Shown: positions 1-6,462 of the stretch, piece by piece
Layout: each line of letters begins with the position of its first letter
Numbering within the stretch: the first letter of the stretch is position 1
Source: Deltaproteobacteria bacterium
Lineage (GTDB): Bacteria; Desulfobacterota; JAENJC01
Direction: 5' to 3'
Assembly (NCBI GenBank): GCA_016208525.1
Contig: JACQYJ010000026.1
Span: forward strand, 1-8,829
Length of the DNA stretch: 8,829 bases
The notes under the pieces: generated by a model
Seen by the model: the letters and a program-made list of their open reading frames with translations, nothing else
Database searches by the model: none
What the model was told of the DNA's origin: nothing
Position numbers and translations under genes: made by a program

Positions 1-10
1 GCAAAAGTCC

Positions 11-120
11 TTAACCACAGAGGACACCGAGAAAAGATGAGAGGCACAGAGGACAAAATTATAATATTTAAGAAAAACCTCTGTGTTTCTCTGATTAATC
101 TCTGTGAACTCTGTGGTTCA
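11..120. repeat. Imperfect palindromic intergenic repeat, CACAGAG family
   Basis: The left arm (11-52, containing AACCACAGAG and GGCACAGAGG) pairs with the right arm (78-120, containing CCTCTGTG and CTCTGTGGTT) around an AT-rich loop, giving a long imperfect hairpin. Related half-copies occur at 4262-4291 and, as a smaller hairpin, at 152-228. Palindromes built from CACAGAG / CTCTGTG are a common class of dispersed intergenic repeat. I see no coding signal here. Confidence 0.8.
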
Positions 121-151
121 AATAGTTTTGCAATTGCCTCTTCTTTTAAAT

Positions 152-228
152 CTTTTCTCTGTGCACTCAAAAGGTGACTTTTAAAAGCCCAATAATTTTT
201 AAATCTAAAGCATGAGAACACAGAGAAG
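152..228. repeat. Second, shorter CTCTGTG inverted repeat
   Basis: CTTTTCTCTGTGCACTC (about 152-168) is an imperfect reverse complement of GAGAACACAGAGAAG (214-228). The core CTCTGTG matches the repeat at 11-120, so this looks like a second or decayed copy of the same family. The spacer is AT-rich and non-coding. Confidence 0.5.
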
Positions 229-240
229 TAAAGGGTTTTA

Positions 241-272
241 AAAGGTTCTTATACTCAAAATCTATCACTGTG
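241..272 (+). repeat. 32-nt dispersed repeat, copy 1
   Basis: These 32 bases match 4241-4272 at 27 of 32 positions in the same orientation (compared by eye). Both begin AAAGGTT and end CTGTG. At the other copy the match runs straight into a CTCTGTGG half-repeat, so the two sites probably share one larger ancestral intergenic element, which is truncated here. Confidence 0.6.
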
Positions 273-335
273 TAATATGGTGGGGATGTCCGACAGCCAC
301 AACCCGTGATATTCTTGGCATGGTGACAATAATAA

Positions 336-364
336 ATTTTTATTTTATGAACGTCAATAAAAAT
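336..364. repeat. AT-only 9-bp perfect inverted repeat downstream of cysC
   Basis: ATTTTTATT (336-344) is the perfect reverse complement of AATAAAAAT (356-364), with an 11-nt loop. It lies just beyond the 3' end of cysC and could affect transcription ending on the minus strand. An A/T-only stem is weak and is not a canonical intrinsic terminator. The rest of 1-386 holds repeats and no gene I can support. Confidence 0.35.
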
Positions 365-386
365 AGTCGCTGTCCCTATTTTCCCC

Positions 387-1010
387 CTATTTTTTCGCGA
401 CCCTCCGCTCCATCAGGACATCAATTACGCTCTTCACGCATTCATCTAAAGGAGTCGCGCCAGTTTCGACTCTAAATTCAGGAGATTCCGGCTCTTCATA
501 AGGGGATGAGATGCCGGTGAAATCGCCGATCTGTCCGGCCCTGGCCTTTTTGTAGAGACCTTTTACGTCCCTGCTCTCGCAGACCTCTATGGGGCTGTCG
601 CAATAGATCTCTATGAAGTCGCCATGCTCGACCATGCCGCGCACACGTTCACGGTCGGCGCGGTACGGCGATATGAAGGCGGTCAGCACTATTACGCCGG
701 CCTCCATGAAGAGCTTGGCGACCTCTCCCACGCGGCGTATGTTTTCAACGCGATCCTGTGAAGAGAATCCGAGATCGCCGCACAGACCGTGCCTCACGTT
801 GTCTCCGTCCAGCACGAAGGTGCGGCATCCCTGCCCGTGCAGGACTTCTTCCACAGCGTGCGCCAGCGTGGATTTGCCAGAACCGGATAAACCTGTGAAC
901 CAGATGATCGCCCCTCTATGTCCGTTCAACTCTTCACGGCGCGCACGGGTGACGGTGGCATGGTGCCACACGACGTTAGCTGATGTTTTGGGTCTGTTTG
1001 ATTCTGCCAT
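387..1010 (-). CDS. cysC: Adenylyl-sulfate (APS) kinase
   Basis: A cytoplasmic kinase that phosphorylates adenosine 5'-phosphosulfate with ATP to make PAPS. The product is 207 aa, normal for stand-alone CysC, and aligns end to end with the E. coli family pattern. It has a P-loop GLSGSGKS (residues 40-47), LDGDNVRHGL (67-76), the FISPYR catalytic-loop region (112-117), KGLYKKARAG (150-159) and FTGISSPYEEP (164-174). The ATG at 1010 is preceded by GGGAG at 1021-1025, ten bases upstream. It follows a broken cysC copy and gmd, probably in one operon. In a polysaccharide cluster PAPS could serve sugar sulfation, but this is inference. Sampled lines are about 57-67% GC against about 45% in the dehydratase and fcl genes, suggesting later acquisition. 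All key motifs are present, so it is probably functional. Confidence 0.95.
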   Translation of the reverse strand: MAESNRPKTSANVVWHHATVTRARREELNGHRGAIIWFTGLSGSGKSTLAHAVEEVLHGQGCRTFVLDGDNVRHGLCGDLGFSSQDRVENIRRVGEVAKLFMEAGVIVLTAFISPYRADRERVRGMVEHGDFIEIYCDSPIEVCESRDVKGLYKKARAGQIGDFTGISSPYEEPESPEFRVETGATPLDECVKSVIDVLMERRVAKK

Positions 1011-1050
1011 TTATCTTATTCTCCCATTTCAGGAATCTATGCAAATAATT

Positions 1051-1254
1051 TTATTTTTTAAGAACAAGCTCAGGGTTTAAAGGTTCCTCGTAAGGGGAGG
1101 AGATACCGGTAAACTCCTTGATCTCCCCGGATTTGGAGAGGCCTGTAAACCATAGGAGCGCGCTCCTTATGGCCGTTCAGGCGCTCCCTGCCCTGCCTCG
1201 TCACCGACGAAGATGCCACACTACATTGCTGTTGCGTACCTTATTTATGCTCAT
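1051..1254 (-). pseudogene. cysC: Broken second APS kinase copy with internal deletion
   Basis: Not an open frame, but plainly a cysC remnant. The minus strand starts at ATG 1254 (GGAG five bases upstream) and encodes MSINKVRNSNVVWH, like the N-terminus of the intact copy. After a one-base loss near 1207-1212, another frame reads SVTRQGRERLNGHKER. A compensating insertion returns to the first frame for LLWFTGLS, the start of the P-loop. This joins directly to KSGEIKEFTGISSPYEEP from near the C-terminus, and the frame stops at TAA 1053-1051. Roughly 110 residues are missing, including most of the P-loop and the whole catalytic centre, and the tail is also truncated. Two TGA stops fall in the out-of-frame stretch. 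The ATG lies only 15 bases past the gmd stop, so it was once translated with gmd. It cannot be active. Confidence 0.85.
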
Positions 1255-1269
1255 TCCGTCTCCACTTTC

Positions 1270-2175
1270 CTATTCATGATACCTCATCATCCTGTACCCT
1301 TCACTCTTGCAAAGCTGGTCCTTCTCTGCATCTTTAAGGTCCTCTCTTACCATCTCAGCTACCAGCTCTTTGAACGTAACCTTAGGCTGCCAGCCGAGTT
1401 TCTCTTTCGCCTTTGTAGGGTCACCGAGGAGTGTCTCTACCTCAGTCGGTCTGAAATATCGAGGGTCTACCTCGACAATGACCTTCCCGGAGTCATCATA
1501 TCCCTTCTCATCTACCCCTTTCCCATCCCATCTGATATTTATACCTACCTCATGGAATGCGGCATCAACAAACTCCCTTACAGAATACTGTTCTCCTGTA
1601 GCAATCACATAGTCGTCTGGCTGGTCCTGCTGTAAGATCAACCACTGAGCCTCTACGTAATCTTTTGCATGCCCCCAGTCTCTCTTTGAATCAAGGTTCC
1701 CAAGGTAAAGCTTCTCCTGGAGCCCCAGCTTGCACCTTGCAACGGCCCTGGTTATCTTGCGCGTGACGAACGTCTCGCCCCTCAGGGGCGATTCATGGTT
1801 GAAGAGGATGCCGTTACATGCGAATAAGTTATATGCCTCCCTGTAGTTTACAGTAATCCAGTATGCGTATATCTTTGCGACCGCATAGGGACTTCTCGGA
1901 TAAAACGGGGTTGTCTCTTTCTGGGGTATCTCCTGGACCTTACCATAAAGCTCAGATGTGGATGCCTGATAGAACCTGACCTTTTTGGTCATCCCGAGGA
2001 TCCTGACAGCCTCAAGTATCCTTAGAGTGAATAAAGATGCCCGGCGCTTGATGCCGTGCACCTCGTAACCTTTTTCCAGAAGCAGTTCGGCCAGATATGC
2101 CCCATCCTGACCTGTTATACCGGTTATTAAGGCTGTTTTGGGTTTTGAGTTTTGTGTTTTAAGTTTTGACGGCAC
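1270..2175 (-). pseudogene. gmd: GDP-mannose 4,6-dehydratase with an in-frame internal deletion
   Basis: Gmd converts GDP-mannose to GDP-4-keto-6-deoxymannose, the first step to GDP-fucose. The frame is open (301 aa from GTG 2175) and most of it matches E. coli Gmd closely: TGITGQDG nucleotide-binding loop (residues 18-25), VHGIKRRAS (39-47), STSE (72-75, with T73 and E75), catalytic YAVAK (Y97, K101), FNHESP (125-130) and VDPRYFRPTEVETLLGDP (236-253). Using the E. coli sequence from memory, residue offsets shift by 69 between the first loop and the catalytic tyrosine. RRASLF runs straight into TLRILEAVR, so about 69 residues of the Rossmann core, including the DLSD and SHVAVSFE segments, are absent. 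The enzyme is almost certainly dead despite the open frame. The first 12 or so residues come from a short A-rich repeat rather than from Gmd. A start further upstream (2241) is possible but less likely. Confidence 0.85.
2135..2169 (-). repeat. AACTCAAAAC-type short repeat, copy forming the gmd 5' end
   Basis: Read on the minus strand this is a run of AAAAC-terminated units (AAAACACAAAAC, AACTCAAAAC, CCCAAAAC). A related run (AACTCAAAACTCAAAA) lies at 2553-2569 in the opposite orientation. Here it is translated as the low-complexity N-terminal tail KLKTQNSKPK of Gmd, which homologues lack. Confidence 0.6.
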
Positions 2176-2182
2176 TTTTTTT

Positions 2183-2187
2183 CTCCT
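2183..2187 (-). promoter_or_regulatory. Shine-Dalgarno site deciding the gmd start
   Basis: The minus strand reads AGGAG followed by seven A residues and then GTG at 2175. This is the best ribosome-binding site near the gene and favours the GTG over the more distal in-frame codon at 2241, which would add 22 residues with no family similarity. Confidence 0.7.
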
Positions 2188-2250
2188 ATAAATGTTTAAT
2201 AATTGTAACTGCTCAGGCCTGTCTCGCGCAAAGAAAGACATAAGCCTTGA

Positions 2251-2280
2251 ATTGTCAAAATCCTATAAGCCATTGACAAT
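2251..2280. repeat. 8-bp perfect inverted repeat upstream of gmd
   Basis: ATTGTCAA (2251-2258) and TTGACAAT (2273-2280) are perfect reverse complements separated by 14 bases. The site is about 75 bases upstream of the gmd GTG, so an operator or the -35 part of a promoter (TTGACA on the minus strand at 2258-2253) is possible. I could not find a convincing -10 element at the right distance. Confidence 0.45.
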
Positions 2281-2330
2281 CCGTTCAATTCCATCCTTTA
2301 TAAGATTGATGCACTCGTAAAAAGTCTTTT

Positions 2331-2417
2331 TTTGCCACGAAGACACAAAGGCACAAAGAAAAAATCCCTTATTTTCGATGTGTTAAGCTTAGTGTCTTGG
2401 TGCCTTTGTGGCAAATT
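2331..2417. repeat. Palindromic repeat, GCCACGAAGACAC family
   Basis: The left arm (2331-2360, with TTTGCCACGAAGACACAAAG) pairs with the right arm (2388-2417, with GTGTCTTGGTGCCTTTGTGG) as an imperfect hairpin. It is another common dispersed palindrome type, different in sequence from the CACAGAG and CGCAAAG families also present in this window. Confidence 0.75.
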
Positions 2418-2427
2418 TTTAGTTTTT

Positions 2428-2498
2428 ACGACTTCATCAAGATTGACATTAAAATTGACAAGGAGACCTAACATCACTCCCGTTATTGTATTGTTCAT
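2428..2498 (-). pseudogene. Possible short remnant of a GxxExxY-family protein
   Basis: The minus strand encodes MLGLLVNFNVNL just downstream of a CGCAAAG half-repeat. The string GLLVNFNV resembles the near-C-terminal segment of the small GxxExxY proteins (LLxNFG/N followed by a basic tail), which are often flanked by such repeats. Only about 20 residues are left and the basic tail is absent. This is recognition from memory of a short motif and may be coincidence. Confidence 0.25.
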
Positions 2499-2500
2499 CT

Positions 2501-2534
2501 TTTCTTTGCGTCTTTGCGCCTTTGCGCGAAAATT
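2501..2534 (+). repeat. CTTTGCG half-repeat
   Basis: Contains CTTTGCGTCTTTGCGCC and CTTTGCGCGAAAA, one arm of the CGCAAAG / CTTTGCG palindrome family seen complete at 8118-8463. A short opposite arm (CTCGCGCAAAG, about 2223-2233) lies on the far side of the repeats at 2251-2417, so the two may be the separated arms of one element. Confidence 0.55.
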
Positions 2535-2552
2535 GGTTTTGATTATATTCCT

Positions 2553-2586
2553 TAACTCAAAACTCAAAATTTAGCACTCAACACTG
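2553..2586 (+). repeat. AACTCAAAAC-type short repeat, copy at the fcl 3' end
   Basis: Tandem AACTCAAAACTCAAAA followed by a diverged CACTCAACACT. It overlaps the fcl stop codon (2580-2578) and is inverted relative to the copy at 2135-2169 that forms the gmd 5' end. Confidence 0.5.
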
Positions 2587-3361
2587 TCTTTTAATGAAGT
2601 CTTCATACGCCAGTTCTAATGCTTCTCTCAACCCTGTTATTGCCTTCCACCCCATAACAGTCAATTTAGAGGTATCCAGCAGCTTTCTTGGTGTCCCATC
2701 AGGCTTAGAAGGGTCAAACACAACCTCTCCCTTATATTCAACTGCCTCTTTAATTGCTTCGGCAAGTTCTTTTATGGTCACCTCAATACCGGAACCGACA
2801 TTTTATCAGCGCAGGCAACACGTGGGAGTTCATCGGGTCATAGTTGTCATTCGGGCCATACAGGTTTGTAGGCATACATGAGATAAAATCGGTCCCGTAC
2901 TGTCTGTTATAAGACTCACACAGCTTTATCCCGGCAATCTTTGCTATTGCATAAGGCTCATTGGTTGGTTCCAGCTTGCCATCTAGTAGGTATTCTTCCT
3001 TCATAGGTTGAGGGGCATACTTGGGATAGATACAGGATGAACCCAGGAAGAGTAGTTTCTTTACCCCTGCCGTGAATGCGCCGTGTATGAGGTTGCATTC
3101 TATAATCAGATTATTATAAATAAAGTCCGCTGGGTAGGTGTTGTTGGCGTATATCCCTCCAACCTTGGCAGCTGCTAAAAATAGGTATTCCGGCCTTTCC
3201 TTAGATATAAAATCATTCACTGCCGATTGGTTTGTCAAATCGAGTTTTTTTGATGTAAGGCCGTCGATATTCCCATATCCTTCAGATACGAGTCTCCGCC
3301 TTATCGCAGAGCCAACCATGCCGTTGATGCCGGCTATATAAATCCTTGCGTTCTTTTCCAA
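2578..3361 (-). pseudogene. fcl: GDP-L-fucose synthase, internal deletion with frameshift
   Basis: Fcl (WcaG) epimerises and reduces GDP-4-keto-6-deoxymannose to GDP-L-fucose, after Gmd. The first frame (from TTG 3361, GAGG 11 bases upstream) gives 192 residues with GINGMVGSA (11-19), AAAKVGG (63-69), LGSSCIYPK with S108 and C110, the YAIAK motif (Y137, K141), PTNLYGP and H180 of NSHVLPALI. These match E. coli catalytic residues S107, C109, Y136, K140 and H179. At about 2800-2804 the frame is lost. The next frame continues at once with NVGSGIEVTIKELAEAI and the normal C-terminus, including KPDGTPRKLLD, to TGA 2580-2578. About 58-62 residues are missing, including the segment with substrate-binding arginine and tryptophan residues in the E. 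coli enzyme. The upstream frame terminates at 2783 after five junk residues. Non-functional unless this is an assembly error. Confidence 0.9.
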
Positions 3362-3387
3362 ATTTTATAAAACCTCACTGAAGGGGA

Positions 3388-3536
3388 AGCTGGCAAACTA
3401 ACAAGCCTGCAATCTGGCAAGCTTACAAGCTTACAAGCTGGCAGGCTGGCATAGCTCCGCCCTCTCAGTCACATTTCTGATAGGATAAAGCTAATAGGCT
3501 GACAAGCTGGAAAGCTCGCAAGCTAACAAGCTCGCT
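3388..3536. repeat. Short ACAAGCT / GCAAGCT repeat tracts
   Basis: Two blocks (about 3388-3455 and 3491-3536) are built from variants of an 8-10 base unit: GGCAAGCT, ACAAGCTT, ACAAGCTGG, GCAAGCTAACAAGCT. Between them is unrelated sequence. The second block runs up to and overlaps the stop codon of the nusG-like gene. A diverged block (GACAAGCGGACAAGCAGGCAG) lies at about 4352-4378. Units vary too much for a CRISPR array. Confidence 0.7.
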
Positions 3537-4083
3537 AAACTCTCTCTACTTCGGAAGCGTCAATTTTCAGGGATACTCCCTGACGAAGTATATCCACAGA
3601 AAGGATAAGTAGATGTTTCCCCGCCCTTTCAACAAGTATCCCTTCCACTGTGGCAAGAGGACCTTTTTTAATCCTGACTCGCTGTCCCTCTTTCAGATAG
3701 GGATATGGGTCAAGCTCCTCTTTACTTTCAATTAGTTGCTGCAAGCAAATTATCTGATCATCGGGAACGGGCTCAGGCTCTCCGGGAACCATACCAAGGA
3801 ACCTTACAACACCAATAGTTTTTAAAACAGACAGAATGCTACTATGATGACTTCTGGTGATATGAACAAACATATAACCAGGGAAGAGCGGAAAGGCCAC
3901 AAGTTTTTTTCTGTCTTTCCAATTGCTGAGACGTTCCACAACCGGCAGGAATGCTTCGATTCCCGCGCCTGTTAATCTATCAAGAACTTTAAATTCATGC
4001 CTGGACTTGACATGGATTGCATACCAGCGCTTTTTTAAATCTTTAGTTGACTCCATATCAACTAACGTATGTTCGTGGGTCAC
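3535..4083 (-). CDS. NusG/RfaH/UpxY-like transcription antitermination factor
   Basis: A specialised NusG paralogue expected to bind RNA polymerase during elongation and prevent early termination in long polysaccharide operons. At 182 aa it has a NusG N-terminal domain (about residues 19-115: RWYAIHVKSRHEF, then FLPVVERLSNWKDRKK, FPLFPGYMFVHI, VVRFLG) and a C-terminal KOW domain (about 129-180: EGQRVRIKKGPLATVEGIL). The GTG start at 4083 has no good ribosome site, since AAGGA sits about 15 bases away. An in-frame ATG at 4056 would give 173 aa and is equally plausible. A candidate promoter lies at 4138-4167. Its place between sugar genes, and the absence of ribosomal-protein or secE neighbours, argue against housekeeping NusG. 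Sequence alone does not show whether it is nearer RfaH or UpxY. The frame is intact. Confidence 0.85.
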   Translation of the reverse strand: MTHEHTLVDMESTKDLKKRWYAIHVKSRHEFKVLDRLTGAGIEAFLPVVERLSNWKDRKKLVAFPLFPGYMFVHITRSHHSSILSVLKTIGVVRFLGMVPGEPEPVPDDQIICLQQLIESKEELDPYPYLKEGQRVRIKKGPLATVEGILVERAGKHLLILSVDILRQGVSLKIDASEVERV

Positions 4084-4137
4084 AACAGATATAGGGAGAT
4101 CCTTTTACAATGGCCAATAAGCTTTGTTAAATCATTT

Positions 4138-4167
4138 CTTATACCATGCCCTTGGGTCTTTTGTCCA
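4138..4167 (-). promoter_or_regulatory. Candidate sigma-70 promoter for the nusG-like gene
   Basis: On the minus strand TGGACA (4167-4162, five of six to TTGACA) is followed by an 18-base spacer and TATAAG (4143-4138, five of six to TATAAT). Transcription would start near 4131, 50-75 bases upstream of the two possible start codons. This is an eye match only, and part of it lies in repeat-like sequence. Confidence 0.4.
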
Positions 4168-4391
4168 TAGGAAATTTTAGGGATTTCTCCCGCTGGTCGA
4201 AATGACAAAACTGCGTTTCTTAGAGTTTTGCAAGAGCCTCAAAGGTTTTTATATCCAAAATTTATCTCTGTGCCCTCTGTGGTTTGCAGTTTAGGTATCA
4301 TTTAATCTCCCCTCAACCTTTGTAAAAAACAGTTACAACGCACACTTAATATAGCTGACAAGCGGACAAGCAGGCAGCGGAGTGGCAGATG
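4160..4391. repeat. Intergenic stretch made of several repeat fragments
   Basis: This gap between the dehydratase and the nusG-like gene holds no supportable gene. It contains a CCCGCTGGTCGAAATGACA segment (4189-4207) like a widespread dispersed element, a second copy of the 32-nt repeat (4241-4272) running into CTCTGTGCCCTCTGTGG (4266-4282), and a GACAAGC tract (4352-4378). Each is an isolated fragment rather than a full palindrome. Confidence 0.45.
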
Positions 4392-4440
4392 ATTAGGGTG
4401 AGATGCGGTTTAACCAATTCAGCTTTGAGAAGAATAAGGT

Positions 4441-6363
4441 TCAATGGACTGTCGAGCTATGAATGGAATCATAAGATATGTCTGCGATATGAGTTGCTTT
4501 TGGCAAGTGTGATGCAGAGTTATACTCCGGAACCAGGGTTTTTAAGATGGCCTTTACGCTGCTTGCCTCGCCATTTTTTATTGCCGTTTCCAGCTCATCA
4601 AGCGCCTGATATACAGCAGTTGTATTCACTTCAGTGCTCTCCAGCACCCATATTTTTTTGTGGTGGGTCTTCTTTACCCCCTCCCCATTGATAAGAAGCT
4701 CTTCATACAGCTTCTCTCCGGGCCTAAGCCCGGTATGCACTATATTTATGTCCTTCCCTGGAGTCAATCCTGAAAGCTTTATGAGATTCTCCGCAAGGTC
4801 TTGAATCTTTACTGGTTCTCCCATCTCCAGCAGAAACAGCTCTCCGCGTTCACCCATTGCCCCTGCCTGGATAACAAGCTGAACCGCCTCAGAGATCGTC
4901 ATAAAGTATCTTGTAATATCAGGGTGTGTAACCGTAACAGGCCCACCTTCTGCAATCTGCTTCTTCAGCAAAGGGATTACGCTTCCATTGCTTCCAAGGA
5001 CGTTCCCAAACCTGACAGCAATGAACTGAGTATTACACCCTTCCGATGCCGTCCTGCAGTGAAGAATAAGCTCTGCCACCCTCTTCGTGGCGCCCATAAC
5101 ATTTGTAGGCCGTACCGCCTTGTCAGTCGAGATCAGGACAAACTTCTCAACATTGTATTCAGCAGCGAGGTCAGTCATCACCTTTGTCCCGAATATATTG
5201 TTCTTTACTGCCTCAGTCGGGTTTGTCTCCATCATGGGAACATGTTTATAAGCTGCCGCATGAAAGATGTATGCCGGATTGTATAACTCCATACATTCTC
5301 TTACCCTCTCTCTGTCCCTTACATCTCCGACAAAAGGAATGAACATAGTATTCCAACTCTGCTTGCGCAGCTCTATATCAAGATGATAAAGGTCGTTCTC
5401 TGACCTCTCGAACAGTATCACCTTTTTGGGGCTGAAACGGGCAACCTGCCTGACCAGCTCAGACCCTATGGAGCCGGCAGCGCCGGTCACCATTATCACC
5501 TTATTTGCCAACTCATTGCCAATCAGGGACATATCCAGAGCTACAGCATCCCTCCCAAGGAGGTCCTCAATAGCCACATCCCTTATCTGACTGAGACTGA
5601 CATTCCCATCTATCAAATCGCCTATAAAAGGGAGCGTCTTAAACTTTACATCAGCCCTCTTGCATGTATTTACGATCCTGCGCATCGCCTTGCCGGTGGC
5701 CGAAGGGAGAGCAATGATAACCTCCTCAACATCATACTCCTTTGCCAGCCTGCAGATATCCCTTGTATTTCCCAGAACGCTCACTCCACGGATCATTAAT
5801 TTTCTCTTATTCCTGTCATCATCCACAAGGCCGACCGGATTATAGCCAAGCCTTGGATTGTTCTGCATCTCCCTTAATATCATATCGCCTGCGTCCCCTG
5901 CGCCCACAACAAGGATATTTCTGGCGCTCAGACGCTCATTCAGTTTAAGCTTATCAGGGCCTTCCCTGTATATCCTGACTATCACCCTTATCCCGCCTGA
6001 AAGGATGATGTTATAGGCAAAATCTATAAGAAATATGGAACGAGGGAACCCGGATTCCCCTGCAATTGCAATATAAAGACTGAACAAGAGCGTGCCCAGC
6101 GCAGTGGCCTTAATGATATTCAGAAGGTCTCCAACACTCACATACCTCCAGAGGCCTTTAAAGAGGTCGAAATACCAGTAGGACGCCAACCTCACAGCGA
6201 GCAGAGGAAGCAGGGTTCCAAGAAACAAGGTCACGTACTTGGGAGAATCAAAAAAACCGAACTCAAAGCGGGAGACGAATGACAGGAGATAGGCAGACGC
6301 AATTAATGAGATATGGGTCAAAACAACTATCAGGCGCCTGTATCTTAATATTAATTCTTTCAT
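4441..6363 (-). CDS. Membrane-bound nucleotide-sugar 4,6-dehydratase (FlaA1/WbpM/CapD/PglF family)
   Basis: Inner-membrane enzyme expected to act on UDP-N-acetylhexosamine, making a 4-keto-6-deoxy intermediate for a surface glycan. From ATG 6363 (GAGGT nine bases upstream) it is 640 aa, normal for the long form; TTG 6381 is a weaker alternative. The first 135 residues hold several hydrophobic segments, as expected for the four-helix membrane domain. A first Rossmann motif GAGDAG (154-159) marks the CoA-binding-like domain. The catalytic domain has TGAAGSIGSE (293-302), HAAAYKHVPMME, STDKA (412-416) and NVMGATK with M423 and K427. Methionine in place of tyrosine is typical of the large WbpM-type enzymes. 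GLRPGEKLYEELL is near the C-terminus. No deletion or frameshift is visible, unlike several neighbours. The exact product (QuiNAc, bacillosamine or FucNAc type) cannot be decided. Confidence 0.93.
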   Translation of the reverse strand: MKELILRYRRLIVVLTHISLIASAYLLSFVSRFEFGFFDSPKYVTLFLGTLLPLLAVRLASYWYFDLFKGLWRYVSVGDLLNIIKATALGTLLFSLYIAIAGESGFPRSIFLIDFAYNIILSGGIRVIVRIYREGPDKLKLNERLSARNILVVGAGDAGDMILREMQNNPRLGYNPVGLVDDDRNKRKLMIRGVSVLGNTRDICRLAKEYDVEEVIIALPSATGKAMRRIVNTCKRADVKFKTLPFIGDLIDGNVSLSQIRDVAIEDLLGRDAVALDMSLIGNELANKVIMVTGAAGSIGSELVRQVARFSPKKVILFERSENDLYHLDIELRKQSWNTMFIPFVGDVRDRERVRECMELYNPAYIFHAAAYKHVPMMETNPTEAVKNNIFGTKVMTDLAAEYNVEKFVLISTDKAVRPTNVMGATKRVAELILHCRTASEGCNTQFIAVRFGNVLGSNGSVIPLLKKQIAEGGPVTVTHPDITRYFMTISEAVQLVIQAGAMGERGELFLLEMGEPVKIQDLAENLIKLSGLTPGKDINIVHTGLRPGEKLYEELLINGEGVKKTHHKKIWVLESTEVNTTAVYQALDELETAIKNGEASSVKAILKTLVPEYNSASHLPKATHIADISYDSIHSSTVH

Positions 6364-6401
6364 AAATAATAGACCTCGCAAATCAAATTAAATTATTATC
6401 G

Positions 6402-6428
6402 GCATTAGTTTAACATATATGATGTCAA
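6402..6428 (-). promoter_or_regulatory. Weak candidate promoter upstream of the dehydratase gene
   Basis: The minus strand has a perfect TTGACA at 6428-6423. The best downstream match, TAATGC (6407-6402), lies at only a 15-base spacing and is poor. The surrounding 6364-6430 is AT-rich. It would put transcription start about 30 bases upstream of the ATG. Confidence 0.25.
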
Positions 6429-6462
6429 GAGTCAGACATTTTTTTGTCTCTCTTTCCACCTT

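Noticed and set aside
387..1010. A dedicated polysaccharide sulfation system
   Set aside because: CysC alone supplies PAPS for many purposes and no sulfotransferase, cysD or cysN is visible, so the idea stays only a contextual inference.
1176..1254. In-frame TGA codons in the cysC remnant as selenocysteine or recoding
   Set aside because: Both TGAs lie in a stretch where another frame carries the conserved protein, so they are frameshift products. The P-loop is also missing.
1213..1635. Plus-strand open frame of 140 codons opposite gmd
   Set aside because: It lies wholly across gmd and the cysC remnant, has no recognisable domain, and is an antisense shadow. The same applies to the plus-strand frames at 613-1080, 4389-4691 and 4801-5286.
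2298..2574. Short frames on both strands between gmd and fcl
   Set aside because: They translate palindromic repeat arms. Only the short GLLVNFNV segment has any resemblance to a real family, and it is listed as a weak remnant.
3388..3536. ACAAGCT tracts as CRISPR or a regulatory iteron array
   Set aside because: Unit length and sequence drift, spacing is irregular and no replication or repressor gene is adjacent.
4084..4440. ops or JUMPstart element for the NusG-like factor
   Set aside because: I looked for a GGCGGTAG-type core on the minus strand upstream of the gene and did not find one.
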